Below, piece by piece: positions 33,569 to 41,367 of a stretch of DNA of 64,000 bases. The notes beneath the pieces are model-generated. The model did not search any database and was not told the DNA's origin. It was given only the letters and a program-made list of their open reading frames with translations. Made by a program: the position numbers and the translations under genes. This DNA comes from Bacteroidales bacterium (GTDB lineage Bacteria; Bacteroidota; Bacteroidia; Bacteroidales; UBA932). Where the stretch lies: assembly GCA_017962375.1 (NCBI GenBank), contig JAGCVJ010000018.1, positions 62,001 to 126,000 of the forward strand. Direction: 5' to 3'. The stretch's first letter is position 1. Each line of letters opens with the position of its first letter.

Positions 33569-33986
33569 GAAGACAGTACCTAACGATATTCTGATACCGC
33601 AGATTGGAGAACTGCTCTCCGAGGGGCGGGAAGTGGAGCTCAAGCCAAAGGGCTTCAGCATGCTCCCTTTCATACGCCCCGACAAGGACAGTGTGGTTCT
33701 CAAGAAGAAAGACTCGGTTTCCATAGGCGACATAGTTCTGGCGGACCTGAAAGGAAGATATGTTCTCCATAGGGTGATAAAAGAAGACGGGGAGAAGCTG
33801 ACTCTGATGGGAGACGGCAATGTGAGAGGAACGGAAGGCTGCTCCAGAAAAGACGTTCTTGGAACCGTGGTGACAATAATGAAAAACGGAGTCAAGCCGG
33901 TGGTTCCGGGCAAGGGAAAGCTGTGGAAGACGCTGCTCCCTGCCAGAAGATACCTTCTTGCATTTTACAAGAGGGTGATTATGTAG
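33561..33986 (+). CDS. S24/S26-type signal-peptidase-like protein
   Basis: 141 residues. The nucleophile motif is GFSMLPFIRP (S-M), and the second motif is YVLHRVIKEDGEKLTLMGDGN. This HRV...GDGN form resembles the SipW/archaeal type S26 peptidases, which use His in place of Lys. The C-terminus is basic and hydrophobic (LLPARRYLLAFYKRVIM), without a clear membrane helix. By position it could process the leader of an exported peptide. It is followed by PqqD and an ABC exporter. Confidence 0.72.
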   Translation: MDKKTVPNDILIPQIGELLSEGREVELKPKGFSMLPFIRPDKDSVVLKKKDSVSIGDIVLADLKGRYVLHRVIKEDGEKLTLMGDGNVRGTEGCSRKDVLGTVVTIMKNGVKPVVPGKGKLWKTLLPARRYLLAFYKRVIM

Positions 33987-34001
33987 TCTTATAGTAGCTT
34001 T

Positions 34002-34009
34002 ATCGCGAT
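34002..34009. repeat. ATCGCGAT palindrome, peptidase-pqqD gap
   Basis: Extends to TATCGCGATA, in the 40-bp gap between the S26 peptidase and PqqD genes. One of eleven copies. Confidence 0.7.
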
Positions 34010-34026
34010 AATAATAGTTTACAGAT

Positions 34027-34296
34027 ATGAAAATAAAGAAAGGTTTCGTTCTCAGGCAGCTTCTGGGAGAATATGTGGTAACAGGCGAGGGCCTGGAAAG
34101 GGTGAATTTCAACAAGATAATCTCCCTTAACGCTACTGCCGCCTATCTTTGGGAAGAACTCAAGGACAAGGAGTTTGACTCTCAGGCAATGGCTGATTTG
34201 CTAACCGCCAAATACGAGGTGGATCCTCAGACGGCTCTCTCCGATTCCGAGAAGCTCGCCCAGTCGTGGAAAGAAGCCGGACTGTTAGAAGACTAG
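34027..34296 (+). CDS. PqqD family protein (RiPP recognition element)
   Basis: 89 residues. A PqqD-like winged fold is seen from FVLRQLLGEYVVTGEGLERVNFNKIISLNATAAYLWEEL and the C-terminal helix MADLLTAKYEVDPQTALSD. Such proteins bind leader peptides of ribosomally made, modified peptides and present them to enzymes. It lies between a peptidase-like gene and an ABC exporter, the usual setting. No precursor gene is visible next to it. Confidence 0.82.
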   Translation: MKIKKGFVLRQLLGEYVVTGEGLERVNFNKIISLNATAAYLWEELKDKEFDSQAMADLLTAKYEVDPQTALSDSEKLAQSWKEAGLLED

Positions 34297-34298
34297 CA

Positions 34299-35942
34299 AT
34301 GAAGAGCATTTCGTCCTGTCTGGTTTACGCCTGGAGGCTCAGCCGCCCTTGCCGGTGGCGTATTCTGGTCAGTTTCCTAATCGGACTGTTCCAGATTGCG
34401 GCTTCTTTGTCTTTCGTGTGGGTCAGCAAGGCTCTGGTAGACATAGCAACCAAGGAAAGGAGCGGCTCAATCTGGGTTTTCGCAGGCATTATGGCCGGCA
34501 TTCTGGTGCTTCAGATTTCGCTGAGGCTCTTTGCCGCATGGTGGGAGAAGATGACTATGGTAAAGACGCAGAATCTTCTGCGCAAAAACCACTTCGCCCA
34601 TATCCTTCACAGCACCTGGAACGGCAAGGAAACCTATCATAGCGCCGACGTTGTTAACCGTCTGGAGGAGGATATCAGGGTTGTCACCGAGCTTCTCTGC
34701 GTAAAGGTTCCTGATGTGGCCGTTACTCTCTGCCAGCTTATCGCGGCATCTGTATATGCTGTGATTCTGGCTCCGGGGCTTGTCTGGATGGTGATTGTCT
34801 TGATGATTATTGCTCTGGTGGGAAGCCGCATGTTCTTCAAGAAACTCAGAAGCCTTACCAACGACATTCGCCGCAAGGACAGCCAGGCCCAGCAGGTTTT
34901 CCAGGACAATCTGAGGATGAGGTCTCTGGTGCTGATGCTTTTCGGCCCGTCCAAGGTAATAGGGAGGCTTGACGGCATCCAGACAGACATAGAGAAACTT
35001 ACCCGCAAGAGGCTTGTCTACAACATCATAGCCAGGGGCTTTATGGCCTTCGGCTTTATGGGCGGCTATGCTGCGGCCTTCTTCTGGGGAGTGTTCGGAA
35101 TCAATGCCGGAACGGTTACATACGGCATGATGACGGCCATGCTCCAGCTTGTAAGCCAGGTTCAGCGTCCTATTTCGGAAATCGGCCGTGCCATACCGGC
35201 TTTCATACACGCTGTCACTTCTATCGAGCGCCTGTCTGACATTACAGACCTTGAACTTGAGAAGCAGGGCAAGAACATCGTGTTTGACGGGGCTCCTTCC
35301 ATCAGCCTGGCCAATGTGGACTTTCATTATCCCGATACCGGCGAGTATGTCCTCAAGGATTTCTCCTGCGAGTTTCCTTCAGGCACCCTGACCGCTGTAA
35401 TGGGAGCTACCGGCGCCGGCAAGAGCACTCTTATGAGGATTGTGATGGGGCTTCTTAAGCCTTCTTCCGGCTCGGCGACGCTCTCCGGAACCATAGGCGG
35501 AAAGGAACGCTCGTCAGACATTTCCGCTGCCACCAGAGAGAACTTCATGTATGTTCCCCAGGGCAACACCCTTCTTTCCGGCACTATCCGAGAAAACCTG
35601 CTTCTGGTTGATTCAGAGGCAGATGAGGACACAATGAAAAAAGCCCTCACCTTGGCGGAGGCGGGCTTTGTCTTTGATCTTCCTGAAGGAATTGATACCA
35701 AGTGCGGAGAAGACGGAAGCGGTCTTTCCGAAGGCCAGTGCCAGAGGATAGCCATTGCAAGGGCGTTGCTGAAAAAAGGCGGGGTTCTGCTTCTGGACGA
35801 GGCTACTTCCGCTCTCGACAGCCAGACCGAACACCGCCTTCTTGAAAACATCTGCAAGACCTATCGCGGAGAAAAGACCATAATCTTCATTTCCCACAGA
35901 GAGGCCGTAGCAAGCTTTGCCGACAACATCATCAAGTTCTAG
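34299..35942 (+). CDS. ABC transporter, fused permease and ATPase
   Basis: 547 residues from ATG 34299, 2 bp after the pqqD stop. About six N-terminal membrane helices (VSFLIGLFQIAASLSFVWVS, SIWVFAGIMAGILVLQ, AVTLCQLIAASVYAVIL), then the nucleotide-binding domain from about residue 330: Walker A GATGAGKSTL, Q-loop region YVPQGNTLL, signature LSEGQCQRIAIARALL (Glu replaces the usual Gly), Walker B GVLLLDEATSALDS and switch His in ISHRE. It has no peptidase C39 domain. It probably exports the peptide handled by the upstream PqqD and S26 proteins. Confidence 0.9.
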   Translation: MKSISSCLVYAWRLSRPCRWRILVSFLIGLFQIAASLSFVWVSKALVDIATKERSGSIWVFAGIMAGILVLQISLRLFAAWWEKMTMVKTQNLLRKNHFAHILHSTWNGKETYHSADVVNRLEEDIRVVTELLCVKVPDVAVTLCQLIAASVYAVILAPGLVWMVIVLMIIALVGSRMFFKKLRSLTNDIRRKDSQAQQVFQDNLRMRSLVLMLFGPSKVIGRLDGIQTDIEKLTRKRLVYNIIARGFMAFGFMGGYAAAFFWGVFGINAGTVTYGMMTAMLQLVSQVQRPISEIGRAIPAFIHAVTSIERLSDITDLELEKQGKNIVFDGAPSISLANVDFHYPDTGEYVLKDFSCEFPSGTLTAVMGATGAGKSTLMRIVMGLLKPSSGSATLSGTIGGKERSSDISAATRENFMYVPQGNTLLSGTIRENLLLVDSEADEDTMKKALTLAEAGFVFDLPEGIDTKCGEDGSGLSEGQCQRIAIARALLKKGGVLLLDEATSALDSQTEHRLLENICKTYRGEKTIIFISHREAVASFADNIIKF

Positions 35943-35943
35943 G

Positions 35944-37086
35944 ATGAAACGTGTAGTGTTTCATATAGACGTAAACTCAGCTTTCCTGAGCTGGACAGCC
36001 GTCAAAATTCTCAAGGAGGGCGGGACTCAGGACATTCGAACCATTCCTTCAGTTGTAAGCGGTGACCCGAAAGACCGCCGCAGCGTTATCACCTCTGTCT
36101 CTGTTCCTGCCAAGAAGCTGGGTATCAAAGCCGCTACGCCTGTTTCCATGGCTCTGAGAACTTGTCCTAACCTTGTAATTGTAAGAGGCGATTTTGACTG
36201 GTACCGCCAGTGTTCAAGGGGTTTCATCGAGATATGCAAAAGTTATAGCCCCGTGCTTGAGCAGTTCTCCATAGACGAATGTTTCCTGGATATGTCTTTC
36301 CGCCTTTACGGCAAAGGCCCCAAAGAAGTTGCCGAATCGCTGAAGAAGCAGATTTTCAACACATTGGGTTTTACGGTAAATGTTGGAATAGGACCCAACA
36401 AGCTTCTTGCCAAGATGGCTTCTGACTTTGAAAAACCCGATAAGGTTCACACTCTCTGGGAAGAGGAAATAGAGGAAAAGATGTGGCCGCTTGGCGTGAG
36501 AGATCTTTTGTGGGTGGGAAGGAAAACGGAAGAAAAACTTCTTTCCTACGGGCTCAGGACAATAGGTCAGCTTGCCACTGCAGACCTTTCCTATCTGAAG
36601 CGCATAGTAGGGGAAAGAGGAGCGCAGCAACTTCACGACTCTGCCAACGGCATAGACAATTCTCCTGTCGAGACCGAGCATCCCGATGCCAAGAGCTATA
36701 GTGCCGAGCGCACTTTCCCTAAAGATCTTTCGGATCCGAAAGACATAGACCGTGCTCTTTTCAAGGTTGCCTGCATTGTCTGCCATCGCATAAGAAAAGA
36801 CATGGTGAAGGCTTCCACAGTATCTATCTTTATAAAGTTCACCGATTTCTCCACTCTTCAGAAACAGTGTTCACTGCCTCAGCCTACAGACATTACAGCC
36901 TTGATTCTCAATGCGTCAAGAGGTCTTCTGTCTGAAATATGGGATGGAGAGCGCCCTCTAAGGCAGATAGGGCTTGGCCTTACAAAACTCTCCAGAGATT
37001 CTGCAGAGCAGATGTCTTTGTTCGAAGATCCCAAGCTTGACTATTACCGCAAGTGGGATGAAGACTATGACAAAAAACAGTCCTGA
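35944..37086 (+). CDS. dinB: Y-family DNA polymerase (DNA polymerase IV)
   Basis: 380 residues from ATG 35944, 1 bp after the ABC exporter stop. A translesion polymerase without proofreading. The catalytic motif I is VVFHIDVNSAFLSWTA, and motif III is QFSIDECFLDMSFRL. The finger/palm pattern GIGPNKLLAKMASDFEKPD and the helix-hairpin-helix (DLLWVGRKTEEKLLSYGLRTIGQLA) are typical. The HIDVNSAFLSW form, with Asn-Ser in place of the common Asp-Ala, is known in several Firmicutes and Bacteroidetes members. Its stop codon lies inside a bidirectional terminator stem. Confidence 0.93.
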   Translation: MKRVVFHIDVNSAFLSWTAVKILKEGGTQDIRTIPSVVSGDPKDRRSVITSVSVPAKKLGIKAATPVSMALRTCPNLVIVRGDFDWYRQCSRGFIEICKSYSPVLEQFSIDECFLDMSFRLYGKGPKEVAESLKKQIFNTLGFTVNVGIGPNKLLAKMASDFEKPDKVHTLWEEEIEEKMWPLGVRDLLWVGRKTEEKLLSYGLRTIGQLATADLSYLKRIVGERGAQQLHDSANGIDNSPVETEHPDAKSYSAERTFPKDLSDPKDIDRALFKVACIVCHRIRKDMVKASTVSIFIKFTDFSTLQKQCSLPQPTDITALILNASRGLLSEIWDGERPLRQIGLGLTKLSRDSAEQMSLFEDPKLDYYRKWDEDYDKKQS

Positions 37087-37111
37087 TGCAAAAGCAAAAG
37101 GACTGTTTTTT
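37072..37111. terminator. Bidirectional terminator overlapping the dinB stop
   Basis: 13-bp stem AAAAAACAGTCCT / AGGACTGTTTTTT with a 14-nt loop, A-tract on the left and T-tract on the right. The dinB TGA starts at the last stem base. It serves dinB and the convergent lipoprotein gene. Confidence 0.85.
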
Positions 37112-37132
37112 TAAGAGATCTCTAGAAACTGA

Positions 37133-37849
37133 TTATTCAATACTGATAAGTTCCTGGGTGAGGGTAGGATTGCCGTCCTCGCCGTTAAGAACATTCTTTA
37201 CTACGCCAATGCCTTTCTTCATCCACATCTTGCAGGTTCCTGCTTGTTTGATGTTCATTATGAAATTCACTTCAGAACTATAGTCATATTCAAGAACCCA
37301 GCATTTGAATTTTCCTGCCGGAGTTTCTATCTCCTCCTGGCCGGTGAATCTAACATTGTGGAAAGAGCCGGTGGTGCCGAGGGCTTCAATCACAATCTGG
37401 CTGTCTCCCAGATCTTCACCAATCTTAGGATCTTCAGGAATGACAGGACCGTGCCCCTTGACGCTGAAAGCCGGGCCGTATTGCCCCATCATTGCCCTGG
37501 CGTTTGTGTGGAAGAGTCCGTCTTCTGTCCATACATCGCATCCTACAGGTTGCTGTGCCACTCCTTTGATTGATTCTATTACCACATTGAAGGTGATGGT
37601 GGTCTTGTTGCCCTCGGTATTGCTTCCGATGATATGGTACTTGAAGATGTCATTGGTGGTTCCGCTCTGTTTATAGGTCAGAACTGCGCCGGGAGTTTCA
37701 CAGAACCAGGTTCCTTCTTCTTTGGCTGCCTCTTCTGCCTGCTGTTCCTGGGCATCGGCAGCTTCTCCGCTATTGCCTGAGTTGCCTTTGCAAGATGCAA
37801 TCATCATCGCTGAGGCGGCAAACAGCATAACAAGATAAATCTTTTTCAT
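37133..37849 (-). CDS. Lipoprotein of unknown function
   Basis: 238 residues from ATG 37849. The start is chosen because MKKIYLVMLFAASAMMIASC lines up with the signal peptide of the upstream gene; an ATG at 37870 (adding seven residues) overlaps the upstream stop and is also possible. Lipobox I-A-S-C. The mature start GNSGNSGEAADAQEQQAEEA is like that of the neighbour (GNSGNSGEGAEAEG), so the leaders are duplicated. The rest is beta-rich with VNFIMNIKQAGTCKMWMKKGIGVVKNV, recalling LolA/DUF-type outer-membrane lipoproteins. Function unknown. Confidence 0.78.
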   Translation of the reverse strand: MKKIYLVMLFAASAMMIASCKGNSGNSGEAADAQEQQAEEAAKEEGTWFCETPGAVLTYKQSGTTNDIFKYHIIGSNTEGNKTTITFNVVIESIKGVAQQPVGCDVWTEDGLFHTNARAMMGQYGPAFSVKGHGPVIPEDPKIGEDLGDSQIVIEALGTTGSFHNVRFTGQEEIETPAGKFKCWVLEYDYSSEVNFIMNIKQAGTCKMWMKKGIGVVKNVLNGEDGNPTLTQELISIE

Positions 37850-37869
37850 ATTGAACAGTTTTTTAAACA

Positions 37870-38646
37870 TTATTTCTTGATTTCCTCAAGTCCGTCGAGG
37901 CTTACTATAAGCCCTTCGTAATCAGGGTTGTCAGAGAACTCCACCACTTCAAATACAGGCCCGTCCTTTATTACCTGGTCTCCGCTCTTCACGTATCCGT
38001 ACTTGTAGTAAGGCATGCCGGTTTCCTTGTCTATCCACATTATGGTCTTGCCGTATGCCTCAGCTGCAATGTTCTTCTCGGTATGTTCCTTGGTGATAAT
38101 GTATGCCGGCTTTCCGAAGACAACGGTGTCTTTGACAACGCATTCCGGATCATCCTTCTTGAGCGTTTTCCCGAAGACGGTCTCGCTCATCTGGCTCTTG
38201 AGATACTTGTAAATGGCGTCATCCACGCTGGTGAATCCAGGTTTCTCTTTTATAAAGCCGTATTTGCCTGTAGAGTTGCCTACCATATATTCTGAACGCG
38301 TAGAATCTGTGCACACAAACAGGCTTGTTGTAGGGCTGCCTTCAGATGTTCCAATCACCACATTGCCTTTGCGGGCATAGGTTCTGGTTATGCTCTGATT
38401 GCCCACATACATCTTTTCCTTGAGTACAAAGTCTTTTTCATGCCATTTTTTCGGCTCAACTTTTTCCTCAGCGATTTGCTCAGGCTCAGGTGCAGCTTCC
38501 TCTGCAACAGCCTCTGTTTTCTTTTCAATTTCTTCTGTCTGCCGTCCTTCTGCCTCAGCGCCTTCACCGCTATTGCCTGAGTTACCTCCGCAAGCAGTAA
38601 ATGTCACAGCAGCTGCGCACATAAGTGCCAAATAGATTTTTTTCAT
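37870..38646 (-). CDS. Lipoprotein of unknown function, acidic linker
   Basis: 258 residues. Lipobox F-T-A-C (Cys 19), then GGNSGNSGEG and a Glu/Ala-rich linker of about 45 residues (VAEEAAPEPEQIAEEKVEPK), then a beta-rich domain (VIGTSEGSPTTSLFVCTD, KTIMWIDKETGMPYYKYGYV) that looks like the DUF4412-type or LolA-like families, which I cannot confirm. Paired with the next lipoprotein; the stop shares one base with the possible ATG at 37870. Confidence 0.77.
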   Translation of the reverse strand: MKKIYLALMCAAAVTFTACGGNSGNSGEGAEAEGRQTEEIEKKTEAVAEEAAPEPEQIAEEKVEPKKWHEKDFVLKEKMYVGNQSITRTYARKGNVVIGTSEGSPTTSLFVCTDSTRSEYMVGNSTGKYGFIKEKPGFTSVDDAIYKYLKSQMSETVFGKTLKKDDPECVVKDTVVFGKPAYIITKEHTEKNIAAEAYGKTIMWIDKETGMPYYKYGYVKSGDQVIKDGPVFEVVEFSDNPDYEGLIVSLDGLEEIKK

Positions 38647-38670
38647 AATGGAACTAATCTTTAGGTTAAT

Positions 38671-38709
38671 AAAAAAAGAAACGGCTATAAGGTAATGTTT
38701 ATAGCCGTT
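38671..38709 (-). terminator. Terminator after the zinc-ribbon OmpA gene
   Basis: 11-bp perfect stem AACGGCTATAA / TTATAGCCGTT (38680-38690 and 38699-38709), 8-nt loop. On the minus strand it is followed by TCTTTTTTTATT. It lies 16 bp beyond the stop of the gene at 38726. Confidence 0.88.
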
Positions 38710-38725
38710 CCAATTAAAATCCGAA

Positions 38726-40105
38726 TTACTTCTTTATGAACTCAACTCTGCGGTTCTTAGCCCTTCCGGCTTCGGTTGAGTTGTCTGCTACAGGCTCGTG
38801 GCTTCCCTTGCCAACTGCCCTGAGGTTGAAGCCGTCAACTCCCAGGCTTTCGAGCGCCTTTACAACAGCCTCTGCCCTCTGCTGAGAAAGAGGATCGTTC
38901 ACCTTGTCTGATCCCTGGTTGTCGCAGTGGCCCTGTACCTCGAACCTTACGTTAGGGTTCTTCTTCATGTACTCTGCCACCTTCTTGATTTCCTCCATGC
39001 TCTCAGGCTTCAGATCTGCCTTTCCACTAACGAAGAGAATGTTGTTTGTAACAAATTTACCGCTCTCAGAGATAGCCTTTGATACGGCATCCATATCGGT
39101 TACATTCTGATCATAGAGATCCATAGCGCCTTTGGCATAGCGGAAGTTTGTTACATAATTATTGTTGCCGTGGAATCCGCCCCATTCTGCCTGATGGATT
39201 TTCATGCGCGCTGCAGGTTTGCAGTTAGGGATGTTGATAACACGCTTGTTGTTGACGTAAATCTTTAGAGCGCGTTTATTGAATGACATTGCGAAGTGAC
39301 TCCAATCATTCTTCTTCATTTCCCAAGTCTTGCCGCCGCCAGAATCACGCCAGTCATCTGCGGTAGACCTGTAACGGCATGTTACTTCCAGTTTTCCATA
39401 ACTCTCGCCGATTCTGATTTCATATACATCATCACCCTGCTCATCCTTGAACTCCAACTCATAGCAGTTGCTAAGTTCTGTCTTAGGGTCGTTCATCCAG
39501 AAATCGAACTCCAAAGTGAATACATCAGGGATATAACTCTTCTGGTTAGTCATTAGAGGTTCGATTCTTGATCCCGGCTCAAAATGGATGCACTGGAAGC
39601 CTTTCAGATTAGCCACATCTGCTGAGCCATCGATAAGATCCCATTTAGACGGGAACTCGCCCATCTGCTCAGTCTTCAAATCATCTTCAAAGAAAGCAAC
39701 AGCTCCAGGCACAAAATCGCTTTGTTCGTATTGTGCTTCGGCAGGAACATTGTCCGGACGTTTGGTTCCGCACTCGTCGCAGAATTTGCCGGTGTTGCCC
39801 TTGTGGCCGCAGTCTGGGTTAGGGCAGGTCCAGGTTGCAGAAGCAGGAGCTTCGGCATCATCTTCATCGTCTTCGTCGCTGTCTTTGGATTTCTTCTTGT
39901 CTTTCTTCTTGTTTTTTCCAGTAAGCACGTCATCAACAGCGTCAAAAGCATTGTCAACGGCATTGTCGACACTCTCCTTTGCCCTGTCGGTAGTCTTCTC
40001 CTTTACGGCTTTTCCGATTTTCTTCAGGAAGCCCTGTGCATCTGCGTTGGTTGGCAATGCTATTGCAAACAGAAGCACAGCAATGATTAAAGCAAGCCTT
40101 TTCAT
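38726..40105 (-). CDS. Exported zinc-ribbon, LamG-like and OmpA-domain protein
   Basis: 459 residues. Order: cleavable signal peptide to about ADAQG; an amphipathic segment (FLKKIGKAVKEKTTDRAKES, VDNAFDAVDDVLTGK); Lys- then Asp/Glu-rich linker; a zinc ribbon with four Cys (TCPNPDCGHKGNTGKFCDECGTKRP, residues about 93-116); a middle beta-sandwich domain of LamG/concanavalin type (VFTLEFDFWMND, FNKRALKIYVNNKRV); and a C-terminal OmpA peptidoglycan-binding domain (VQGHCDNQGSDKVNDPLSQQRAEAV, ending KNRRVEFIKK). A zinc ribbon of cytoplasmic type in an exported protein is unusual. The paralog at 40180 shares the first half. Terminator downstream. Confidence 0.85.
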   Translation of the reverse strand: MKRLALIIAVLLFAIALPTNADAQGFLKKIGKAVKEKTTDRAKESVDNAVDNAFDAVDDVLTGKNKKKDKKKSKDSDEDDEDDAEAPASATWTCPNPDCGHKGNTGKFCDECGTKRPDNVPAEAQYEQSDFVPGAVAFFEDDLKTEQMGEFPSKWDLIDGSADVANLKGFQCIHFEPGSRIEPLMTNQKSYIPDVFTLEFDFWMNDPKTELSNCYELEFKDEQGDDVYEIRIGESYGKLEVTCRYRSTADDWRDSGGGKTWEMKKNDWSHFAMSFNKRALKIYVNNKRVINIPNCKPAARMKIHQAEWGGFHGNNNYVTNFRYAKGAMDLYDQNVTDMDAVSKAISESGKFVTNNILFVSGKADLKPESMEEIKKVAEYMKKNPNVRFEVQGHCDNQGSDKVNDPLSQQRAEAVVKALESLGVDGFNLRAVGKGSHEPVADNSTEAGRAKNRRVEFIKK

Positions 40106-40138
40106 TGTAGTATTATTTTAATGTATTGTTAGTTCAAA

Positions 40139-40146
40139 ATCGCGAT
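40139..40146. repeat. ATCGCGAT palindrome between the two zinc-ribbon OmpA genes
   Basis: Perfect palindrome in the 74-bp gap between the paralogous genes. One of eleven copies. Confidence 0.7.
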
Positions 40147-40179
40147 GAGATTACAGCAAATCCCATTCCACGGCTATTT

Positions 40180-40941
40180 CTATTTCTTGATGAAGACAGT
40201 GTAGAGGCCTTTAAGACCGTTTCTGTCCTTTGCCGGAAGACCAGCGTAATCCTTGTCCACAGCTTTAAGGCTGAACTCGTCGCATCCCATTTCAACCAGA
40301 GCCTTCACTATATTCTCAGCCCTGTCTTCCGAGAGAGCATCCTCTTTGCTGTCCGGGGTGGTGTTGATATACAGCACCTGAACAATAAGCCTGGCTTTAG
40401 GGTCGCTCTTCATATACTCGGCTATCTTTTGTATTTCGTTGAAACTCTCGAACTTGAGTTCAGCCGAACCAGGCATGAACACTATTTTCTTGGTGGTGTA
40501 GGTGCCATACGTGCTAAGAGATGAAGCCATGCCTACAGGCCTCTTGGAGCCGCATTCAGAGCAGAACTTGCCAGTGTTGCCCTTGTGGAGGCACTCAGGG
40601 TTGGTGCAGTCCCAAACAGCTGATGCACCACCAGCTGTGCCGGCGAAAGACTTTTTGGCGGCTCCTGGGTTTTCCTCGTCACCGCCTTCTTCCTCTTCTT
40701 CGTCGTATTCTTCGTCTTCTCCCTGGGCTTTCTTGTTCTTCTTGTCCTTGTCCTTCCTCTTGCCGCCAAGCAGACCGTCTATTGCGTTAAAGGCCCTGTC
40801 TACAACATTGTTTACGGTTTTTTCACTTCTGTTTGCGGTTTTGTCCTTGGCTTCCTTGCCAATTTTTTTGAAGAATCCCTGCGCACTCGCTCCCGAGCAG
40901 ATGAACAGGATCAAGACCATTATGAGGGCTATTTTTTTCAT
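40180..40941 (-). CDS. Exported zinc-ribbon protein with divergent OmpA-like domain
   Basis: 253 residues from ATG 40941 (an upstream ATG adds six residues). A short paralog of the 38726 gene: signal peptide to about GASAQ, the segment FFKKIGKEAKDKTANRSEKTV...VDRAFNAIDGLLGGK, an acidic linker (EDEEYDEEEEEGGDEE), the zinc ribbon CTNPECLHKGNTGKFCSECGSKRP, and then directly an OmpA-like domain (FMPGSAELKFESFNEIQKIAEYMKSDPKARLIVQVL). The domain lacks the usual GHTD and NRRVE motifs, so peptidoglycan binding is doubtful. The beta-sandwich domain of the paralog is absent. Promoter box at 40992-40985. Confidence 0.83.
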   Translation of the reverse strand: MKKIALIMVLILFICSGASAQGFFKKIGKEAKDKTANRSEKTVNNVVDRAFNAIDGLLGGKRKDKDKKNKKAQGEDEEYDEEEEEGGDEENPGAAKKSFAGTAGGASAVWDCTNPECLHKGNTGKFCSECGSKRPVGMASSLSTYGTYTTKKIVFMPGSAELKFESFNEIQKIAEYMKSDPKARLIVQVLYINTTPDSKEDALSEDRAENIVKALVEMGCDEFSLKAVDKDYAGLPAKDRNGLKGLYTVFIKK

Positions 40942-40984
40942 TGCAGATACGTTTTCCAAGTTAACGCTTTTGTATTAAGCAGTC

Positions 40985-40992
40985 CAAATATA
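40985..40992 (-). promoter_or_regulatory. -7 promoter box (TATATTTG) for the zinc-ribbon gene
   Basis: Exact TAnnTTTG on the minus strand, 43 nt before ATG 40941 and just after the terminator of the upstream DUF2795 gene. Confidence 0.5.
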
Positions 40993-40996
40993 AAAA

Positions 40997-41029
40997 AAAT
41001 ACCCGAAAGGGCAGTCCTTCCGGGTATTT
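40997..41029 (-). terminator. Terminator of the DUF2795 gene
   Basis: 14-bp stem AAATACCCGAAAGG / CCTTCCGGGTATTT with one mismatch and a 5-nt loop, flanked by an A tract on the left and a T tract on the right, so it works in both directions. Confidence 0.85.
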
Positions 41030-41046
41030 TTTCTGTTCGGTCAGAT

Positions 41047-41268
41047 TTAGTACTCATCCTCGTTGAAGAAAAAATCTTCTTTGCTAGGATAGTCCGGCCA
41101 TAAATCTTCAATGCTGTCGAACACTTCTTCCTCGTCTTCGATGTCGTTGAGGTTTTCAATTACCTCGTCCGGAGCGCCGGAACGAATAGCATAGTCCAGC
41201 AATTCACTTTTGGTAGCTGGCCAAGGTGCATCCTCCAGTTTGGATGCGAGCTCTAATGTCCAATACAT
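41047..41268 (-). CDS. DUF2795 domain protein
   Basis: 73 residues, a conserved Bacteroidetes protein. The sequence MYWTLELASKLEDAPWPATK, ELLDYAIRSGAPDEVIENL and the acidic end WPDYPSKEDFFFNEDEY fit the DUF2795 family, which is nearly invariant across the phylum. The net charge is strongly negative. Function unknown; conservation and its own promoter and terminator suggest a core cellular role. Upstream there is a -7 box TATATTTG at 41337-41330. Confidence 0.9.
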   Translation of the reverse strand: MYWTLELASKLEDAPWPATKSELLDYAIRSGAPDEVIENLNDIEDEEEVFDSIEDLWPDYPSKEDFFFNEDEY

Positions 41269-41294
41269 CTTTTGTTCAAATTAGCTAGAGTAAA

Positions 41295-41329
41295 CAGCCC
41301 TTTCAGGCTATCTTCTCTGAAATGGGCTG
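41295..41329. other. Interrupted inverted repeat upstream of DUF2795
   Basis: CAGCCC-TTTCAG and CTGAAA-T-GGGCTG form two 6-bp arms with a one-base bulge and a 10-base centre. It directly follows the -7 box and covers the predicted transcription start. It could be an operator, or a weak terminator of the cobalamin adenosyltransferase gene. Confidence 0.45.
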
Positions 41330-41337
41330 CAAATATA
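41330..41337 (-). promoter_or_regulatory. -7 promoter box (TATATTTG) for DUF2795 gene
   Basis: Exact TAnnTTTG on the minus strand, 61 nt before the ATG at 41268. Confidence 0.55.
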
Positions 41338-41367
41338 ATAACATTTTCTATTCTGCAATCATTTTTT

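Noticed and set aside
39550-39562. GTTCGATTC-like sequence, possible tRNA T-arm
   Set aside because: It lies within a coding gene with no cloverleaf around it. I found no tRNA in the window.
41295-41329. 5'-leader RNA hairpin or riboswitch for DUF2795
   Set aside because: The predicted transcription start falls inside the upstream arm, so a complete hairpin would not be transcribed from this promoter.
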